A DNA stretch of 64,000 bases from Beutenbergia cavernae DSM 12333 (GCF_000023105.1 NC_012669.1:496001-560000); one strand, 5' to 3'; positions 8,025-16,732 are shown, counted from the first letter of the stretch. A program made the numbers and translations. The notes: generated by a model from the sequence alone, not told the origin.

Positions 8025-8130
8025 GGTTCACTTCCTTCGGGAGTGAACCGGGCATGACGGCGGAAGGTCGACGGCATCCGACCACGAGCCCGTAGGCGGT
8101 CGACCGAGAAGTGCACGATTCCTCGCACGG

Positions 8131-8251
8131 CGTCCCTCCGCTGGCATTACCCAGTTCAGGTTCACGGGTCGACGCGCGCTCGCCTCGCGGCTGCGGCGCA
8201 TCCTCTCAGCCCGGCTGTCCCGAGCTCCCCGGCGTTGGCGCGTCCACCCTA
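8131..8251 (-). ncRNA. TPP riboswitch (THI element) and its promoter
   Basis: Read on the minus strand the segment holds the conserved blocks of the TPP aptamer in order: GGGGAGCTC near 8229, GGCTGAGAGGATG near 8213-8201, then GACCCGTGAACCTGAACTGG (8170-8151) and GTAATGCCAGCGGAGGGA (8150-8133). A TAGGGT -10 box at 8251-8246 places transcription start near 8239. It should repress the downstream thiamine-binding/thiXYZ operon when thiamine pyrophosphate is plentiful, most likely through translation initiation or termination in the 105-base stretch before the first start codon. Confidence 0.95.
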
Positions 8252-8288
8252 GCGCCACGGAGCGGACCCTCGACGCCGCCGGTCCGCG

Positions 8289-9167
8289 CTACGGACTGAC
8301 CCATCCGGCGAGCGCGTCCCGTGCGTCGTCGCGGAACGCGCGCAGCGCCGCCGGGTCCCAGTCGTGGCCGTCGGTCGGCCGCTCTGCCTCCGACACCGGC
8401 CGCCCCGAGCGGTAGCACGCGAGCGCCTGGGCGACGACGCCGCGCCGCGGCTCGGGCAGGTTGGCCAGGGCCCAGAGGGCGCCCTCCTCCTTGCTGGTTC
8501 CCTCGGCCACCGCGCGCTCGATGCCGACGGCGTCCGCACGGAGCGTCCGAGCGACGTTGAGGACGCCGTAGTACGGGGACTCCAGCAGGTGGTCGTCGGA
8601 CAGGGTCCAGGCGAGGTCCGCGCCCACGGAGTCCCGGAACGCCTCGAGCGGCACGGCACCGAACAGCTCCACGGGCGGCGGTCCGAGCAGCGCGACCCCG
8701 CGTGCCCGCGACACCACCACGTGCCCGGCCAGATCGCCGTCGACCTGCTGGGCGGCGACGTCCACGCGCCCCTCGAGAACGGCGTCCCGCCACGCCGCGG
8801 AGTAGTGCAGCTCGTACGGGCTCGGGTGCCGGAACGTCGCGGCCGCAGCCGCCGTGATCGCCGACACCTCGAGGTCACCGAGGATGGGGCGGGTGCCGGC
8901 GAGCTGTGCGAGCCCGCGCGAGAGGCGTGCCCGGCTCGTCGGCTCGATCGGGTCCGCGACGACGACGAGCAGGTCCAGGTCGGCCTTCGCGCGGTAGAAG
9001 CACCCGGCCGCGAGCGACCCGTGCAGGACCACCCCTGCTACGCCGTCGCCGAGCTCGTCCGTGAACAGGCCGACGGCGGCGCTCACGTAGGAGCGGATGT
9101 CCGGGTCCGCCGTCGCCCAGCTCTGCGCGCGGTCCGGCGGGTGCGGGGTGAGGGCGGCGGACGTCAC
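8289..9167 (-). CDS. AadA-like nucleotidyltransferase with DUF4111 C-terminal domain
   Basis: 292 residues. The N-terminal nucleotidyltransferase motif GVVLHGSLAAGCFYRAKADLDLLVVV matches the GS-x9-D-x-D pattern of aminoglycoside adenylyltransferases, with the two metal-binding aspartates in DLDLL. The C-terminal all-helical part (SPYYGVLNVARTLRADAVGIE, SKEEGALWALANL) corresponds to DUF4111 of AadA/ANT(9) enzymes. It could adenylylate an aminoglycoside such as streptomycin or spectinomycin, but chromosomal homologues often have unknown substrates, so resistance should not be assumed. The GTG at 9167 has a CACCCT box six bases upstream, fitting a leaderless transcript; no Shine-Dalgarno is seen. 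Confidence 0.8.
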   Translation of the reverse strand: MTSAALTPHPPDRAQSWATADPDIRSYVSAAVGLFTDELGDGVAGVVLHGSLAAGCFYRAKADLDLLVVVADPIEPTSRARLSRGLAQLAGTRPILGDLEVSAITAAAAATFRHPSPYELHYSAAWRDAVLEGRVDVAAQQVDGDLAGHVVVSRARGVALLGPPPVELFGAVPLEAFRDSVGADLAWTLSDDHLLESPYYGVLNVARTLRADAVGIERAVAEGTSKEEGALWALANLPEPRRGVVAQALACYRSGRPVSEAERPTDGHDWDPAALRAFRDDARDALAGWVSP

Positions 9168-9218
9168 GCGCTCAGGGTGGTGGCCGAGCGCGGGGCCACG
9201 CAACGGGATAGCTGGCGC

Positions 9219-9253
9219 CGGGCCGGCCCGCGCATCTGGCGCGGGCCGGCCCG
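9219..9253 (-). terminator. Strong hairpin after the LPNTG protein gene
   Basis: A perfect 15-bp inverted repeat (arms 9219-9233 and 9239-9253, core GGGCCGGCCCGCGC) with a five-base loop lies 10 bp downstream of the stop at 9263 on the minus strand. There is no clear U-run, as is common for terminators in high-GC actinobacteria. Confidence 0.65.
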
Positions 9254-9262
9254 ACAGGTCCC

Positions 9263-10003
9263 TCAGCCCTGGTGGGCGCGTCGCCTGACCGCTGCGACCG
9301 TGAGCCCGCCGAGCACCACGAGCCCGCCGGCGATCCCGGCGTACGTCAGGGTCTCGGTGCCGGTGTTCGGGAGGCGTGCCTCGCCGCTCGACGGCGGCGG
9401 CGGGTCCTCGCGTCCGGGCGGGTTGGCCGAGCAGCTCGGCGTCGCCGGCGGGTAGCTGACCGTGGCGCTCGCCGTCGGGTTGACCTCGATCGTCACCGTG
9501 ATCGGGTTGCGCAGCCACGCGTCGGAGGAGTCCTCGACCCACTCGCCGCCGACGAACGCCCACCCAGGCCAGTCCGTCGGGGCGCCCGAGCCGTCGACAG
9601 CCGCGCCGGGCCACAGGATCGTCCCCGACAGGGGGAGGTCCGTGTACACGACGTTGCCGCCGCTCGGGTTGACGAAGGTGATGGTCGCCGTCGAGCCCTC
9701 CGTGTTCTCGACGTCGACGTCGTACACGAGGTACGGGGCGTCGCCGTCGCAGATCGGAGAGAGCACGTTGAGGAGCATCGTCGGCTCCGGCGGCGGCTCG
9801 TAGTTCGTGGGCTCCGGCGTCGGCGCATCCGTGTTCGTGGGGGCCGGCGACGGCGACGGCGGCGGTTCCGTCGTCGGCGGTGCTGTCGCACCGAGAGCTG
9901 GAGCGGCGAGCAGCGCGGCAGGCACGAGAAGGCACGTGACCGCCAGGGCCCGCACCGAGTGGCGGCGCTTGCTCGGATGTGGTGATCCGACTGACGTGAG
10001 CAT
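9263..10003 (-). CDS. LPNTG-anchored cell-wall surface protein
   Basis: 246 residues. Domains in order: signal peptide (about 1-39, RRHSVRALAV then a hydrophobic core ending ALG-A), a Pro/Thr/Ser-rich spacer (PPTTEPPPSPSPAPTNT), a beta-rich domain of about 110 residues that includes CDGDAPYLVYDVDVENTEG and a second cysteine in TPSCSANPPG, a short PPPP linker, then sorting signal LPNTG, a membrane helix (YAGIAGGLVVLGGLTVAAV) and the basic tail RRRAHQG. Sortase would cleave in LPNTG and link the protein to peptidoglycan. The beta domain resembles adhesin or pilin-like folds but is not recognised. ATG at 10003 has GAGG upstream; transcribed alone with a hairpin terminator. Confidence 0.85.
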   Translation of the reverse strand: MLTSVGSPHPSKRRHSVRALAVTCLLVPAALLAAPALGATAPPTTEPPPSPSPAPTNTDAPTPEPTNYEPPPEPTMLLNVLSPICDGDAPYLVYDVDVENTEGSTATITFVNPSGGNVVYTDLPLSGTILWPGAAVDGSGAPTDWPGWAFVGGEWVEDSSDAWLRNPITVTIEVNPTASATVSYPPATPSCSANPPGREDPPPPSSGEARLPNTGTETLTYAGIAGGLVVLGGLTVAAVRRRAHQG

Positions 10004-10169
10004 GTCCTCGACCTGTCCTTCCGGCGGCCGCTCCCTCGAGCCACCGCGCCTTGAACCCCGATCGCCGTCGGCGACTCGTCGAGCATGGCAGCGGGCTCGG
10101 GCCGGGGGGAGGGCTGCGGGCCGGAATCACCCGCGCGCGGGGAAGTTCACCCCGGGGTGAGGCGGAGGG
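10004..10169 (-). other. Leader between surface-protein and DUF4012 genes
   Basis: 166 bases without a gene. On the minus strand it holds several short GC-rich hairpins (for example TCGCCG/CGGCGA near 10066) and GGAAGGACAGGTCGAGG before the start at 10003. It was compared by eye with c-di-GMP-I and c-di-AMP aptamer consensus words and no convincing match was found. Confidence 0.3.
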
Positions 10170-11993
10170 TCACCCGCAGGTGGCCACGGCGGCGTCGCCG
10201 CCGTGGCGCGCCGTCGGTGTCATCCAGGTCCCGCCGGCGCCGGCCGCGCCGCTCGTGGTGACGGTCAGCGTCGTGGACTCACCCGGCGCCAGCTCCACGG
10301 TGACGACGGTGACCTGCCGGCCGGCGCCGTCGTCGTGCACGTCTCCACCGATGACGACGCCGTCCCGCGCGATGGAATCGATCGAGCCGCCGGCGGGGGA
10401 GTAGATCGCGACGTTCGTGCGGAGCACGCCGGGCTCGAGCGAGCCGGCACCCGCGGAGCCGAGGACGTACCACGGCAGCTGCGCGACGTCGGCGGGCACG
10501 CTCGACGTCAGCGTGACGGTCCGCGTGAGCGTGACGGCGTCGGCGTCGGCGGCGCAGGCGGCGACGCTCGTCGTCTCGACGTCGAGGTAGTAGTCGAGTT
10601 TGGCGCCGGTGCCGTCGTTGAGGAAGACGCCGGAGGCGGCGGGTTCGGCCGCGAGCGATCCGCCGACGCCGAGGCCCACGAGGTCGGCCTGCAGGTCCGC
10701 GTCACGGCTCCAGACGTTGATCCGGTGCTCCTGCGCGGCCCGCTCGACGGCCGTCGCGAGCAGGCTCGGGTCGACCGCGCCGCCGAGCGCCGAGCCGAAC
10801 ACGGCGGCGCTGACGCCGGCGAAGAACTCGTCCTGCTGCGCCGGCTCCGGGAACATCGCGTACGCGCCGCTCAGGAGGAGGTCGACGGCGCCGTCCGCGT
10901 CGATCCGGCCGCCCGGCACGTCCACCGGCCCGGTCGAGGTGAGGACGTACGACAGGGCCACCGGGTCCACGGAGATGACGCCGTCCACCGCGCCACGGCC
11001 GGACGCCTCCCACATGGTCGCCGCGAGGGACGCCGCGCTCGGGAAGTCGGGGAGCATCGTCGTGTCCTGGATGTACCGGGCCGGGCGGTCGCCGAAGATC
11101 TCCGCGTCCTCCGGGGCGAGGCCCGGAACCGGGTCGTCGAACGGCCCGACGTCGGCGGTGGAGACCTGGTCGGTGAGCGCGACCCGGCCGTCGTCGGCGG
11201 TGAGAACGGCCAGGGCACCGGGGATCCCGCCCGCGGAGCGCAGCTCGGAGTTGGTGAGGAACAGCACGAGGTACCGCTGCTCGCCGTCGGCACCGAGCAG
11301 CGGGGGAAGGACGGTGGTGACGGCTCGGGCGCTCGTGAGCTGCTCGTCCAGCGTGGCGAGGCCGGCCTGCAGCGACTCGACCGGTCCGGCGACGGCGCCG
11401 CGCAGCTCGGCGGGGTCGAGCGCGGCCACGTCGGCGACGACGCCGGCGAGCGCGTCGCTCGCCTCGCGCACCAGCGGTGCAGCGGCCTGGATCGGGGCGA
11501 GGTCGACGCGACCGTCCACGGGTCGCAGGGCGGCGAGGTCGACGCCGTCGCGGGCTGCGAGCAGCGGCGGCAGCACGTCGTGGGTCACGACGTCGACGGC
11601 GTCGGCGCTCACGCTCACGGCGTGGACGTCCGCACCGAGGCCGGGGAGCCGTGCGGCGAGCCACCAGAGCGGGCCGTCGGTGCTGGTGCGCGCGGTGGTC
11701 GTGAGGTCCTGGAGGTGGGCGAGGTCGACGTCGGCCGTCGGGTCGGCCTCGAGCTGCTGCTCGGCGGCCTGGACCAGCGGGACGGCCTCGGCGAGGGCGT
11801 CGCGGGCGCGGAGGGCGTCGAGCGCGAGCAGGGCCGCGGCGGCGACGACGGCGACCAGGAGCGCGGCGATGGACCAGCCGACGATGCGGCGCCCGGTGCG
11901 ACGTCCCCGAGCAGGGCGCGCAGCGTCGTCGTCCGTGAGCAGGTCGTCGAGGACGTCCTGCTCGCGGGTGTCGTCCTCGCGCACGTCGGCCAC
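10170..11993 (-). CDS. DUF4012 membrane-anchored protein
   Basis: 607 residues. A short acidic cytoplasmic N-terminus (EDDTREQDVLDDLLTDDD) leads through a basic patch into one membrane helix (about residues 38-58), followed by a large outer domain. The blocks WWLAARLPGLGADVHAV, YLVLFLTNSELRSAGGIPGA and SVDPVALSYVLTSTGPVDV are diagnostic of DUF4012, a family found mostly in actinobacteria near polysaccharide or envelope genes; its function is not established. GTG at 11993 has a TAGCGT box six bases upstream, so the mRNA is probably leaderless. Two similar words, GGGGTGAAACTCG and GGGGCGAAATCTCG, 21 bases apart upstream may be a regulator site. Confidence 0.82.
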   Translation of the reverse strand: MADVREDDTREQDVLDDLLTDDDAARPARGRRTGRRIVGWSIAALLVAVVAAAALLALDALRARDALAEAVPLVQAAEQQLEADPTADVDLAHLQDLTTTARTSTDGPLWWLAARLPGLGADVHAVSVSADAVDVVTHDVLPPLLAARDGVDLAALRPVDGRVDLAPIQAAAPLVREASDALAGVVADVAALDPAELRGAVAGPVESLQAGLATLDEQLTSARAVTTVLPPLLGADGEQRYLVLFLTNSELRSAGGIPGALAVLTADDGRVALTDQVSTADVGPFDDPVPGLAPEDAEIFGDRPARYIQDTTMLPDFPSAASLAATMWEASGRGAVDGVISVDPVALSYVLTSTGPVDVPGGRIDADGAVDLLLSGAYAMFPEPAQQDEFFAGVSAAVFGSALGGAVDPSLLATAVERAAQEHRINVWSRDADLQADLVGLGVGGSLAAEPAASGVFLNDGTGAKLDYYLDVETTSVAACAADADAVTLTRTVTLTSSVPADVAQLPWYVLGSAGAGSLEPGVLRTNVAIYSPAGGSIDSIARDGVVIGGDVHDDGAGRQVTVVTVELAPGESTTLTVTTSGAAGAGGTWMTPTARHGGDAAVATCG

Positions 11994-11999
11994 CTCGTC

Positions 12000-12072
12000 A
12001 CGCTAACCGCGCGCGCGCCGGACCTCGGGGGCGGTGCGGGGTGAAACTCGTGCCGTCCGGGGCGAAATCTCG
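12000..12072 (-). promoter_or_regulatory. DUF4012 gene promoter with direct-repeat words
   Basis: Minus-strand TAGCGT at 12005-12000 is a -10 box six bases from the GTG start. GGGGTGAAACTCG (12038-12050) and GGGGCGAAATCTCG (12059-12072) repeat with a period of about two helical turns just upstream and could bind an activator or repressor. Confidence 0.35.
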
Positions 12073-12120
12073 CGGGCGCGATCGCGGGAAGCGGGGCGGC
12101 ATTGGGTGAGGTGTGCGGAA

Positions 12121-12160
12121 CCTACGGCAGTGACCCGGCCAGCGGGTCAGAGACGTAAGG
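12121..12160. repeat. Degenerate palindrome, TACGTCACTGACCC family
   Basis: CCTACGGCAGTGACCCG and GGGTCAGAGACGTAAGG flank the loop GCCAGC. The arms differ by only one to two bases each from the three perfect copies at 36761-36918, and the loop resembles that of the middle copy there. It immediately precedes the 22-bp tandem array. Confidence 0.6.
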
Positions 12161-12176
12161 GCGCAGCGACCCCGGG

Positions 12177-12352
12177 GGTGGGGCCACAAACCTCTCGCGG
12201 TGGGGCCACGGACCTCTCGCGAAGGGGCCACGAACCTCTCGCGGTCGGGCCACGGACCTCTCGCGGTGGGGCCACGGACCTCTCGCGGTCGGGCCACGAA
12301 CCTCTCGCGGTGGGGCCACGAACCTCTCGCGAAGGGGCCACGAACCTCTCGC
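12177..12352. repeat. Tandem array of eight 22-bp units
   Basis: Eight head-to-tail units of exactly 22 bp starting at 12177, 12199, 12221, 12243, 12265, 12287, 12309 and 12331. The consensus is a variable start (GGTG, GAAG or GGTC) followed by GGGCCACRRACCTCTCGC. Variation is confined to unit positions 2-4 and the two purines. A partial ninth unit (GAAGGG) runs straight into the stop codon of the MacB-like permease at 12359. The period is not a multiple of three and no reading frame crosses it credibly, so it is non-coding. The core ACCTCTCGCG resembles the inner arm of the palindromes at 54570 and 55631. Confidence 0.9.
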
Positions 12353-12358
12353 GAAGGG

Positions 12359-14959
12359 CTACTCGGTGGAGATGGCCTCGAGCACGGGCAGGCGCGAGGC
12401 GCGCACGGCCGGGCCGACCGCCGCCACCAGCCCCACCACCACGGCGAGCGCGAGGATGAGCCCGATCCGGTCCCAGGGCACGGCGAGCACGGACAGCCCC
12501 TGGTCGGCGTAGACCGACGGCAGCGCGGCCGCCAAGGCGACCCCGACCGCCACGCCCACGAACGTGCCGAACACCGCGATGAGGATCGACTCGATGGTGA
12601 TCGTCGCTCCGAGCTGCAGCCGCCCGAGCCCGACGGCACGCAGCAGCCCGATCTCGCGAGTCCGCTCGACCACGGAGAGCGCGAGCGTGTTGACGATCCC
12701 GAGCACGGCGATGATCACCGACAGCGCGAGCAGGGCGTACAGGATCGCGAGGGCCTGGTCGACCATGTCGCCGAGCAGCGACGTCAGCTCGTCGGCGTCG
12801 AGGGCGGAGACCACGACGAACGGTTCGAGCGCGGTGTCCAACGCGTCGCCGAGGTCGGCCACCGAGGTCCCCGGTGCCGCGTCCACGAGCACCGCCGCGA
12901 CCTGCGGCTGCCGCATGATCTCGTCGAACTGCTCGTCCGCCAGCAGCACGTCCACGGCCACGACCTGCGAGTCGATGACGGCGCCGATCGACGTCGTCAG
13001 CCTCGCGCCGCCGTCGCCGGTCAGCTCGATCGAGTCCCCCACCGCCCAGCCCTGCTCGACGGCGACGCGCTGCTGCACGGCGACCTCGCCGTCAGCCAGC
13101 GCGTCGAGCGACCCGGAGCGGACGTCGAGAGTGAACGCCCGCTGCACGCCCTCGGCGTCGATCCCGCCGAGGGTGGCGGTCTCCGAGCCGCCCTCGGGAC
13201 CCTCCGTCCGGCCCTCGCCGAACCGCACGGCGTCGGCCGTCCCGACGCCGGGCACCCCCTCGACGGCGGCCACGGCGTCGGCCGGGACCACCCCCGTCGC
13301 GGACCGCACCATGAGGTCGGCGGCGACCTCCGTCGTCACGATCGACCGCGTCGACGCCTGCGCCGAGGCGGCGATCACCGCGCACGCCGCGACGAGCGCC
13401 ATCCCGATGAGCAGCGCGCTCGCCGTCGACGCCGTCCGGCGCGGGTTGCGCGTCACGTTGCCGCGCGCGAGAGCGCCGAGCGGCTTGATCGGCAGGAAGG
13501 GCAGTGCCAGCACCCGGGCGCACGCCCGCGCGATCACGGGGGCGATGGCGATCGTCCCGAGCAGCGCCGCGCCCGCCCCGACCCCGAGCCACAGGCCGCG
13601 GCCTCCGGGCAGGGCCGCGTCCGCGTCACGGACCGCCGCCACCACGCCCGCGGCGCCCAGCACGAGCAGCACGGTCCCGACGATCGCCCGCAGCAGCAGC
13701 GACCGTTCCGTGACGACGACGTCGTCCCGCATGGCCTCGACGGGTGCGGTCAGCGCCGCGCGGCGTGCGGGGATCGCCGCCGCGACCACGCTCACGAGCG
13801 TGCCGGCGACGACGCACGCGGCGATGGTCGCCGCGGACAGCGGGATCTCCCCGGAGAGCGTCAGCCCGAACACGGACCGCAGGCCGGCGCGCACCACGTG
13901 CACGAGCCCGTACCCGGCCACGGCGCCGACCGCCGAGCCCACGAGTCCCACCACGGCCGCCTGCACGAGGACGACGCCGAACACCTGGCCGGGCGAGGCG
14001 CCCAGCGCCCGCAGCAGGGCGAAGTCGCGCTGCCGCTGCCGCACCGACATGGCGAACGCGTTGGCCACGATGAAGGCGCCCACGAAGAGCGAGATCCCCG
14101 CGAACACGAGGAGGAACGTGCCGAGGAAACCGAGGATCGACTGGACCTGGGCGTTCGCCTCCTCGCGCAGCTCGTCGCCGGAGGCCACCTCGACGTCGTC
14201 GGTGGCGAGCGGCTCGAGCGCGGCGAGCAGGTCGTCGAGGGCGACGCCGTCCTCGGCGTAGATCGCCACCGAGCCCACGAGTCCCTCGGGAGCGTAGGCG
14301 GCCGTCGCGGTGTCGAGGTCCAGGAACGTGAGCGTGGCCCCGGCGGCCGGCGTGCCGAGGCTCGCCTCGCCGACCACCGTCACCTCGCGCACCGAGTCGC
14401 CGAGCACGACCTGCGTCGCGTCCCCGACGGCGAGCCCGGACGCCGCGAGCGCGCCCGTCTCGAGCGCGACCTCGTCGGCGGCGCGGGGCGCGCGTCCCTC
14501 GACGATCGTCACGCCCGGGTCGTCGTCCGCCAGCGCGACGCCGATCGACGGCGCCTGCCCGTTGATCACGGCCTCGCCGTCGGCGCCGACGAGCACGAGT
14601 GGACCGGAGACGTCGGGCACCGCTTGCGCGACGCCGTCGATCGCCGCGGCGTCGTCCGCCAGCGTGAGCGGGACGAGCGCGCGTCCGCCGCCCCCGAACA
14701 TCGCGCCGGAGGAGCCGCCCTCCGGCGGTCCGTCCGCGGGATCGAAGCCGCCGGCGTCGTCGGAGTCGGCCACGGCGGGACCCCGCAGATACGCGTCGCC
14801 CTGGATCGTGCTCTGGACGATGGACGAGAACGTCGCCGAGAGCATGGCGCGCAACGAGAACGTGCCGGTCACGAACGCGACGCCGAGCAGCACGGCGAGC
14901 ACGGAGAGCCCGAAGCGGCCGAGGTGCTCGCGGACCTCGCGCCACGCGACGCGGCGCAT
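12359..14959 (-). CDS. MacB/FtsX-type ABC permease
   Basis: 866-residue permease with two FtsX domains, the single-polypeptide form usual in actinobacteria. One N-terminal membrane helix (SVLAVLLGVAFVTGTFSL), a large outer MacB-like domain, then a three-helix FtsX block around FVGAFIVANAFAMSVRQRQRD, a further four-helix linker, a second outer domain and a C-terminal FtsX block around VIIAVLGIVNTLALSVVERT. Such permeases work mechanically with a LolD-type ATPase to export peptides or lipoproteins, or to signal to cell-wall enzymes. The ATG at 14959 overlaps the stop of the ATPase gene by one base (TGATG). The 3' end stops exactly where a 22-bp repeat array begins. Confidence 0.9.
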   Translation of the reverse strand: MRRVAWREVREHLGRFGLSVLAVLLGVAFVTGTFSLRAMLSATFSSIVQSTIQGDAYLRGPAVADSDDAGGFDPADGPPEGGSSGAMFGGGGRALVPLTLADDAAAIDGVAQAVPDVSGPLVLVGADGEAVINGQAPSIGVALADDDPGVTIVEGRAPRAADEVALETGALAASGLAVGDATQVVLGDSVREVTVVGEASLGTPAAGATLTFLDLDTATAAYAPEGLVGSVAIYAEDGVALDDLLAALEPLATDDVEVASGDELREEANAQVQSILGFLGTFLLVFAGISLFVGAFIVANAFAMSVRQRQRDFALLRALGASPGQVFGVVLVQAAVVGLVGSAVGAVAGYGLVHVVRAGLRSVFGLTLSGEIPLSAATIAACVVAGTLVSVVAAAIPARRAALTAPVEAMRDDVVVTERSLLLRAIVGTVLLVLGAAGVVAAVRDADAALPGGRGLWLGVGAGAALLGTIAIAPVIARACARVLALPFLPIKPLGALARGNVTRNPRRTASTASALLIGMALVAACAVIAASAQASTRSIVTTEVAADLMVRSATGVVPADAVAAVEGVPGVGTADAVRFGEGRTEGPEGGSETATLGGIDAEGVQRAFTLDVRSGSLDALADGEVAVQQRVAVEQGWAVGDSIELTGDGGARLTTSIGAVIDSQVVAVDVLLADEQFDEIMRQPQVAAVLVDAAPGTSVADLGDALDTALEPFVVVSALDADELTSLLGDMVDQALAILYALLALSVIIAVLGIVNTLALSVVERTREIGLLRAVGLGRLQLGATITIESILIAVFGTFVGVAVGVALAAALPSVYADQGLSVLAVPWDRIGLILALAVVVGLVAAVGPAVRASRLPVLEAISTE

Positions 14960-15825
14960 CAGCGCTCGGTCTCGGGCGTGAGCTCGCCGAGCGCGTCGAG
15001 GATCCCGGTCTGCGTGGGCTGCTCCAGCTCCCCGACGATGCGGCCGTCGGCGAGGAAGAGCACCCGGTCGGCGAACGCGGCGGAGCGCGGGTCGTGCGTG
15101 ACCATGACCATCGTCTGGCCGAGGTCGTCGACGCTGCGTCGCAGGTACTCCAGCAGGTCGCCGGCGCTGCGGGAGTCGAGGTTGCCGGTCGGCTCGTCGG
15201 CGAAGACGACGGCGGGGCGCGCCACGAGCGCGCGGGCGACGGCGACGCGCTGCTGCTGGCCGCCGGAGAGCTCGCTCGGGCGATGATCGAGCCGGTCGCG
15301 CAGGTCGACGGCGTCGACGACGGCGTCGAACCGCTCGCGGTCGACGCCCGCCCGGGCGATGTCCATCGGCAGGGTGATGTTCTCGGCGGCGGTGAGGGTC
15401 GGGACGAGGTTGTACGCCTGGAACACGAACCCGATGTGCGTGCGGCGCAGCGCGGTGAGCTGCCGCTGCGACATGTCGCTCACGCGCTGGCCATCCACGG
15501 TGACTGTGCCGGACGTCGCCGTGTCCAGCCCGGCGAGGCAGTGCATGAGCGTCGACTTCCCGGACCCGGACGGGCCCATGATCGCCGTCAGCGCGCCGCG
15601 CGCGAAGTCGACGTCGACGCCGCGCAGCGCGTGCACCGCCGTCGACCCGGCGCCGTACACCTTGACGAGGTCGCGGGCCGTGACGATCGCGTCGCCGACC
15701 GGACCGGGGGAGTGCAGCGCGTCGCCGGCCGCGGCCGGCGCACCGGTGGGGTCGACGACGGCGCCCGGCGACTCGGTCGGGTGGGTTCCGGTGGTCTCGG
15801 GGCTGGGTGAGGCGTGGCGCGGCAC
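14959..15825 (-). CDS. LolD/MacB-type ABC ATPase
   Basis: 288 residues: a disordered 45-residue Pro/Gly-rich N-terminal extension, then an ABC domain with Walker A GPSGSGKST, Q-loop in FVFQAYNLVPTLTAAENI, signature LSGGQQQ, Walker B VVFADEPTGNLD, and switch His in VTHDPRSAAF. The sequence EPTGNLDS is typical for the LolD/MacB/FtsE-like subfamily. It partners the FtsX-type permease, with which it is translationally coupled. The GTG at 15825 has GACGAT six bases upstream, consistent with a leaderless start; no in-frame ATG offers an alternative nearby. No histidine kinase or response regulator accompanies the pair. Confidence 0.9.
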   Translation of the reverse strand: MPRHASPSPETTGTHPTESPGAVVDPTGAPAAAGDALHSPGPVGDAIVTARDLVKVYGAGSTAVHALRGVDVDFARGALTAIMGPSGSGKSTLMHCLAGLDTATSGTVTVDGQRVSDMSQRQLTALRRTHIGFVFQAYNLVPTLTAAENITLPMDIARAGVDRERFDAVVDAVDLRDRLDHRPSELSGGQQQRVAVARALVARPAVVFADEPTGNLDSRSAGDLLEYLRRSVDDLGQTMVMVTHDPRSAAFADRVLFLADGRIVGELEQPTQTGILDALGELTPETER

Positions 15826-15949
15826 GGGTCCATCGTCACCTACGACGGGGTGGTTGCGCGTCCCCTGGGCGGGGGAACGCCCACGCGAAGGGTGAGCGCG
15901 CGACGTGCCCGGCGCCCGGTGCAGCCGTGCACCCTCTACCCTGGCGCCC

Positions 15950-16732
15950 GTGGAAGGGACGCCCGAGCCGCCGGACGACGCGGCGCACGCGCCGGCGCCG
16001 GAGTCGGCAGCTGGGCCGGCGCCGGAGCCGCAGCAGCGGCGCTCGCGCGACCGCGGGAAGGAGGGCGGGCGCCGGCGCGGTGCTGCCCGGGCGGCGTCCG
16101 CGCGCTACTCGCAGAGCGCGCGCTCGGTGCTGCGGCCGCTGCCCGCCCGCGTCGTCCTCATCACAGCGATCGCGGGGATCGCGGCCGTCGGCGCGACCGG
16201 AGGGTTCGCTCCCGTCGAGCTCGTGGACGTGCCGGAGGTCGAGCCCGGCACGGTCATGGAGCTCGGCCCGTACACGGCCCGGGTGGAGTCGTTCTTCGTG
16301 ACGGACCAGGTCGCGACGTCAGCCCTCGAGAGCCAGGAGGGCGCCGAGGCCTGGCTCGGCGTGCGGGCGCACATCGAGAACACGTGGACGGAGCCGAGGG
16401 TTGTGAGCGACTCGTCCTTCACCCCCTTGCTGGACGGCGAGGAGGTCGCGCCGGACGGTCGGCCCACCGACATGCTCGTGCGCGACGGCTCCACGTACGT
16501 GACGTTGCAGCCGAACCTGCCCGAGGACGTGCTGATGCTGTGGCCGATCCCGGATGCCGACGCGATCGGTGACGAGGTGACGGTCCGGATGGACTCCCTC
16601 GTGTACGTCGACTCGGAGCTCCTGGGAGCGTGGGACTGGCTGCGCCCGCAGCCCGTCGCGCTCGTGACGCTGGAGCGGGACGACGACCTCCCGCCGCAGG
16701 TCATCGACCCTCCGGAGGAGGAGGACACGTGA
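15950..16732 (+). CDS. Membrane-anchored protein of unknown function (first of three)
   Basis: 260 residues. An acidic, Pro/Ala-rich start is followed by a strongly basic stretch (QQRRSRDRGKEGGRRRGAAR), one membrane helix (about 80-100, VVLITAIAGIAAVGATGGF) and a beta-rich outer domain of about 140 residues with VMELGPYTARVESFFVTDQ and LGVRAHIENTW, which resembles the telokin-like/DUF4352 fold without a firm match. GTG at 15950 is chosen because TACCCT (15937-15942) lies seven bases upstream, a leaderless arrangement. It is translationally coupled to the next gene (ACGTGAGC overlap). The three genes 15950-17858 have the same anchor-plus-beta layout and probably form an envelope complex; not recognised as a known system. 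Confidence 0.7.
   Translation: MEGTPEPPDDAAHAPAPESAAGPAPEPQQRRSRDRGKEGGRRRGAARAASARYSQSARSVLRPLPARVVLITAIAGIAAVGATGGFAPVELVDVPEVEPGTVMELGPYTARVESFFVTDQVATSALESQEGAEAWLGVRAHIENTWTEPRVVSDSSFTPLLDGEEVAPDGRPTDMLVRDGSTYVTLQPNLPEDVLMLWPIPDADAIGDEVTVRMDSLVYVDSELLGAWDWLRPQPVALVTLERDDDLPPQVIDPPEEEDT

Noticed and set aside
8289-9167. Acquired antibiotic resistance gene
   Set aside because: The AadA-like protein has the base composition of its surroundings and no mobile flanks, so a resistance role should not be assumed.
10004-10169. c-di-GMP or c-di-AMP riboswitch upstream of the LPNTG gene
   Set aside because: The conserved aptamer words could not be aligned; only ordinary GC hairpins are seen.
12122-12341. 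Small proteins rich in REVRGP repeats on the minus strand
   Set aside because: They come from translating the 22-bp array; the period shifts frame every unit and there is no ribosome site.
12177-12352. CRISPR array
   Set aside because: Units are head-to-tail with no unique spacers, only 22 bp, and no cas genes are nearby.
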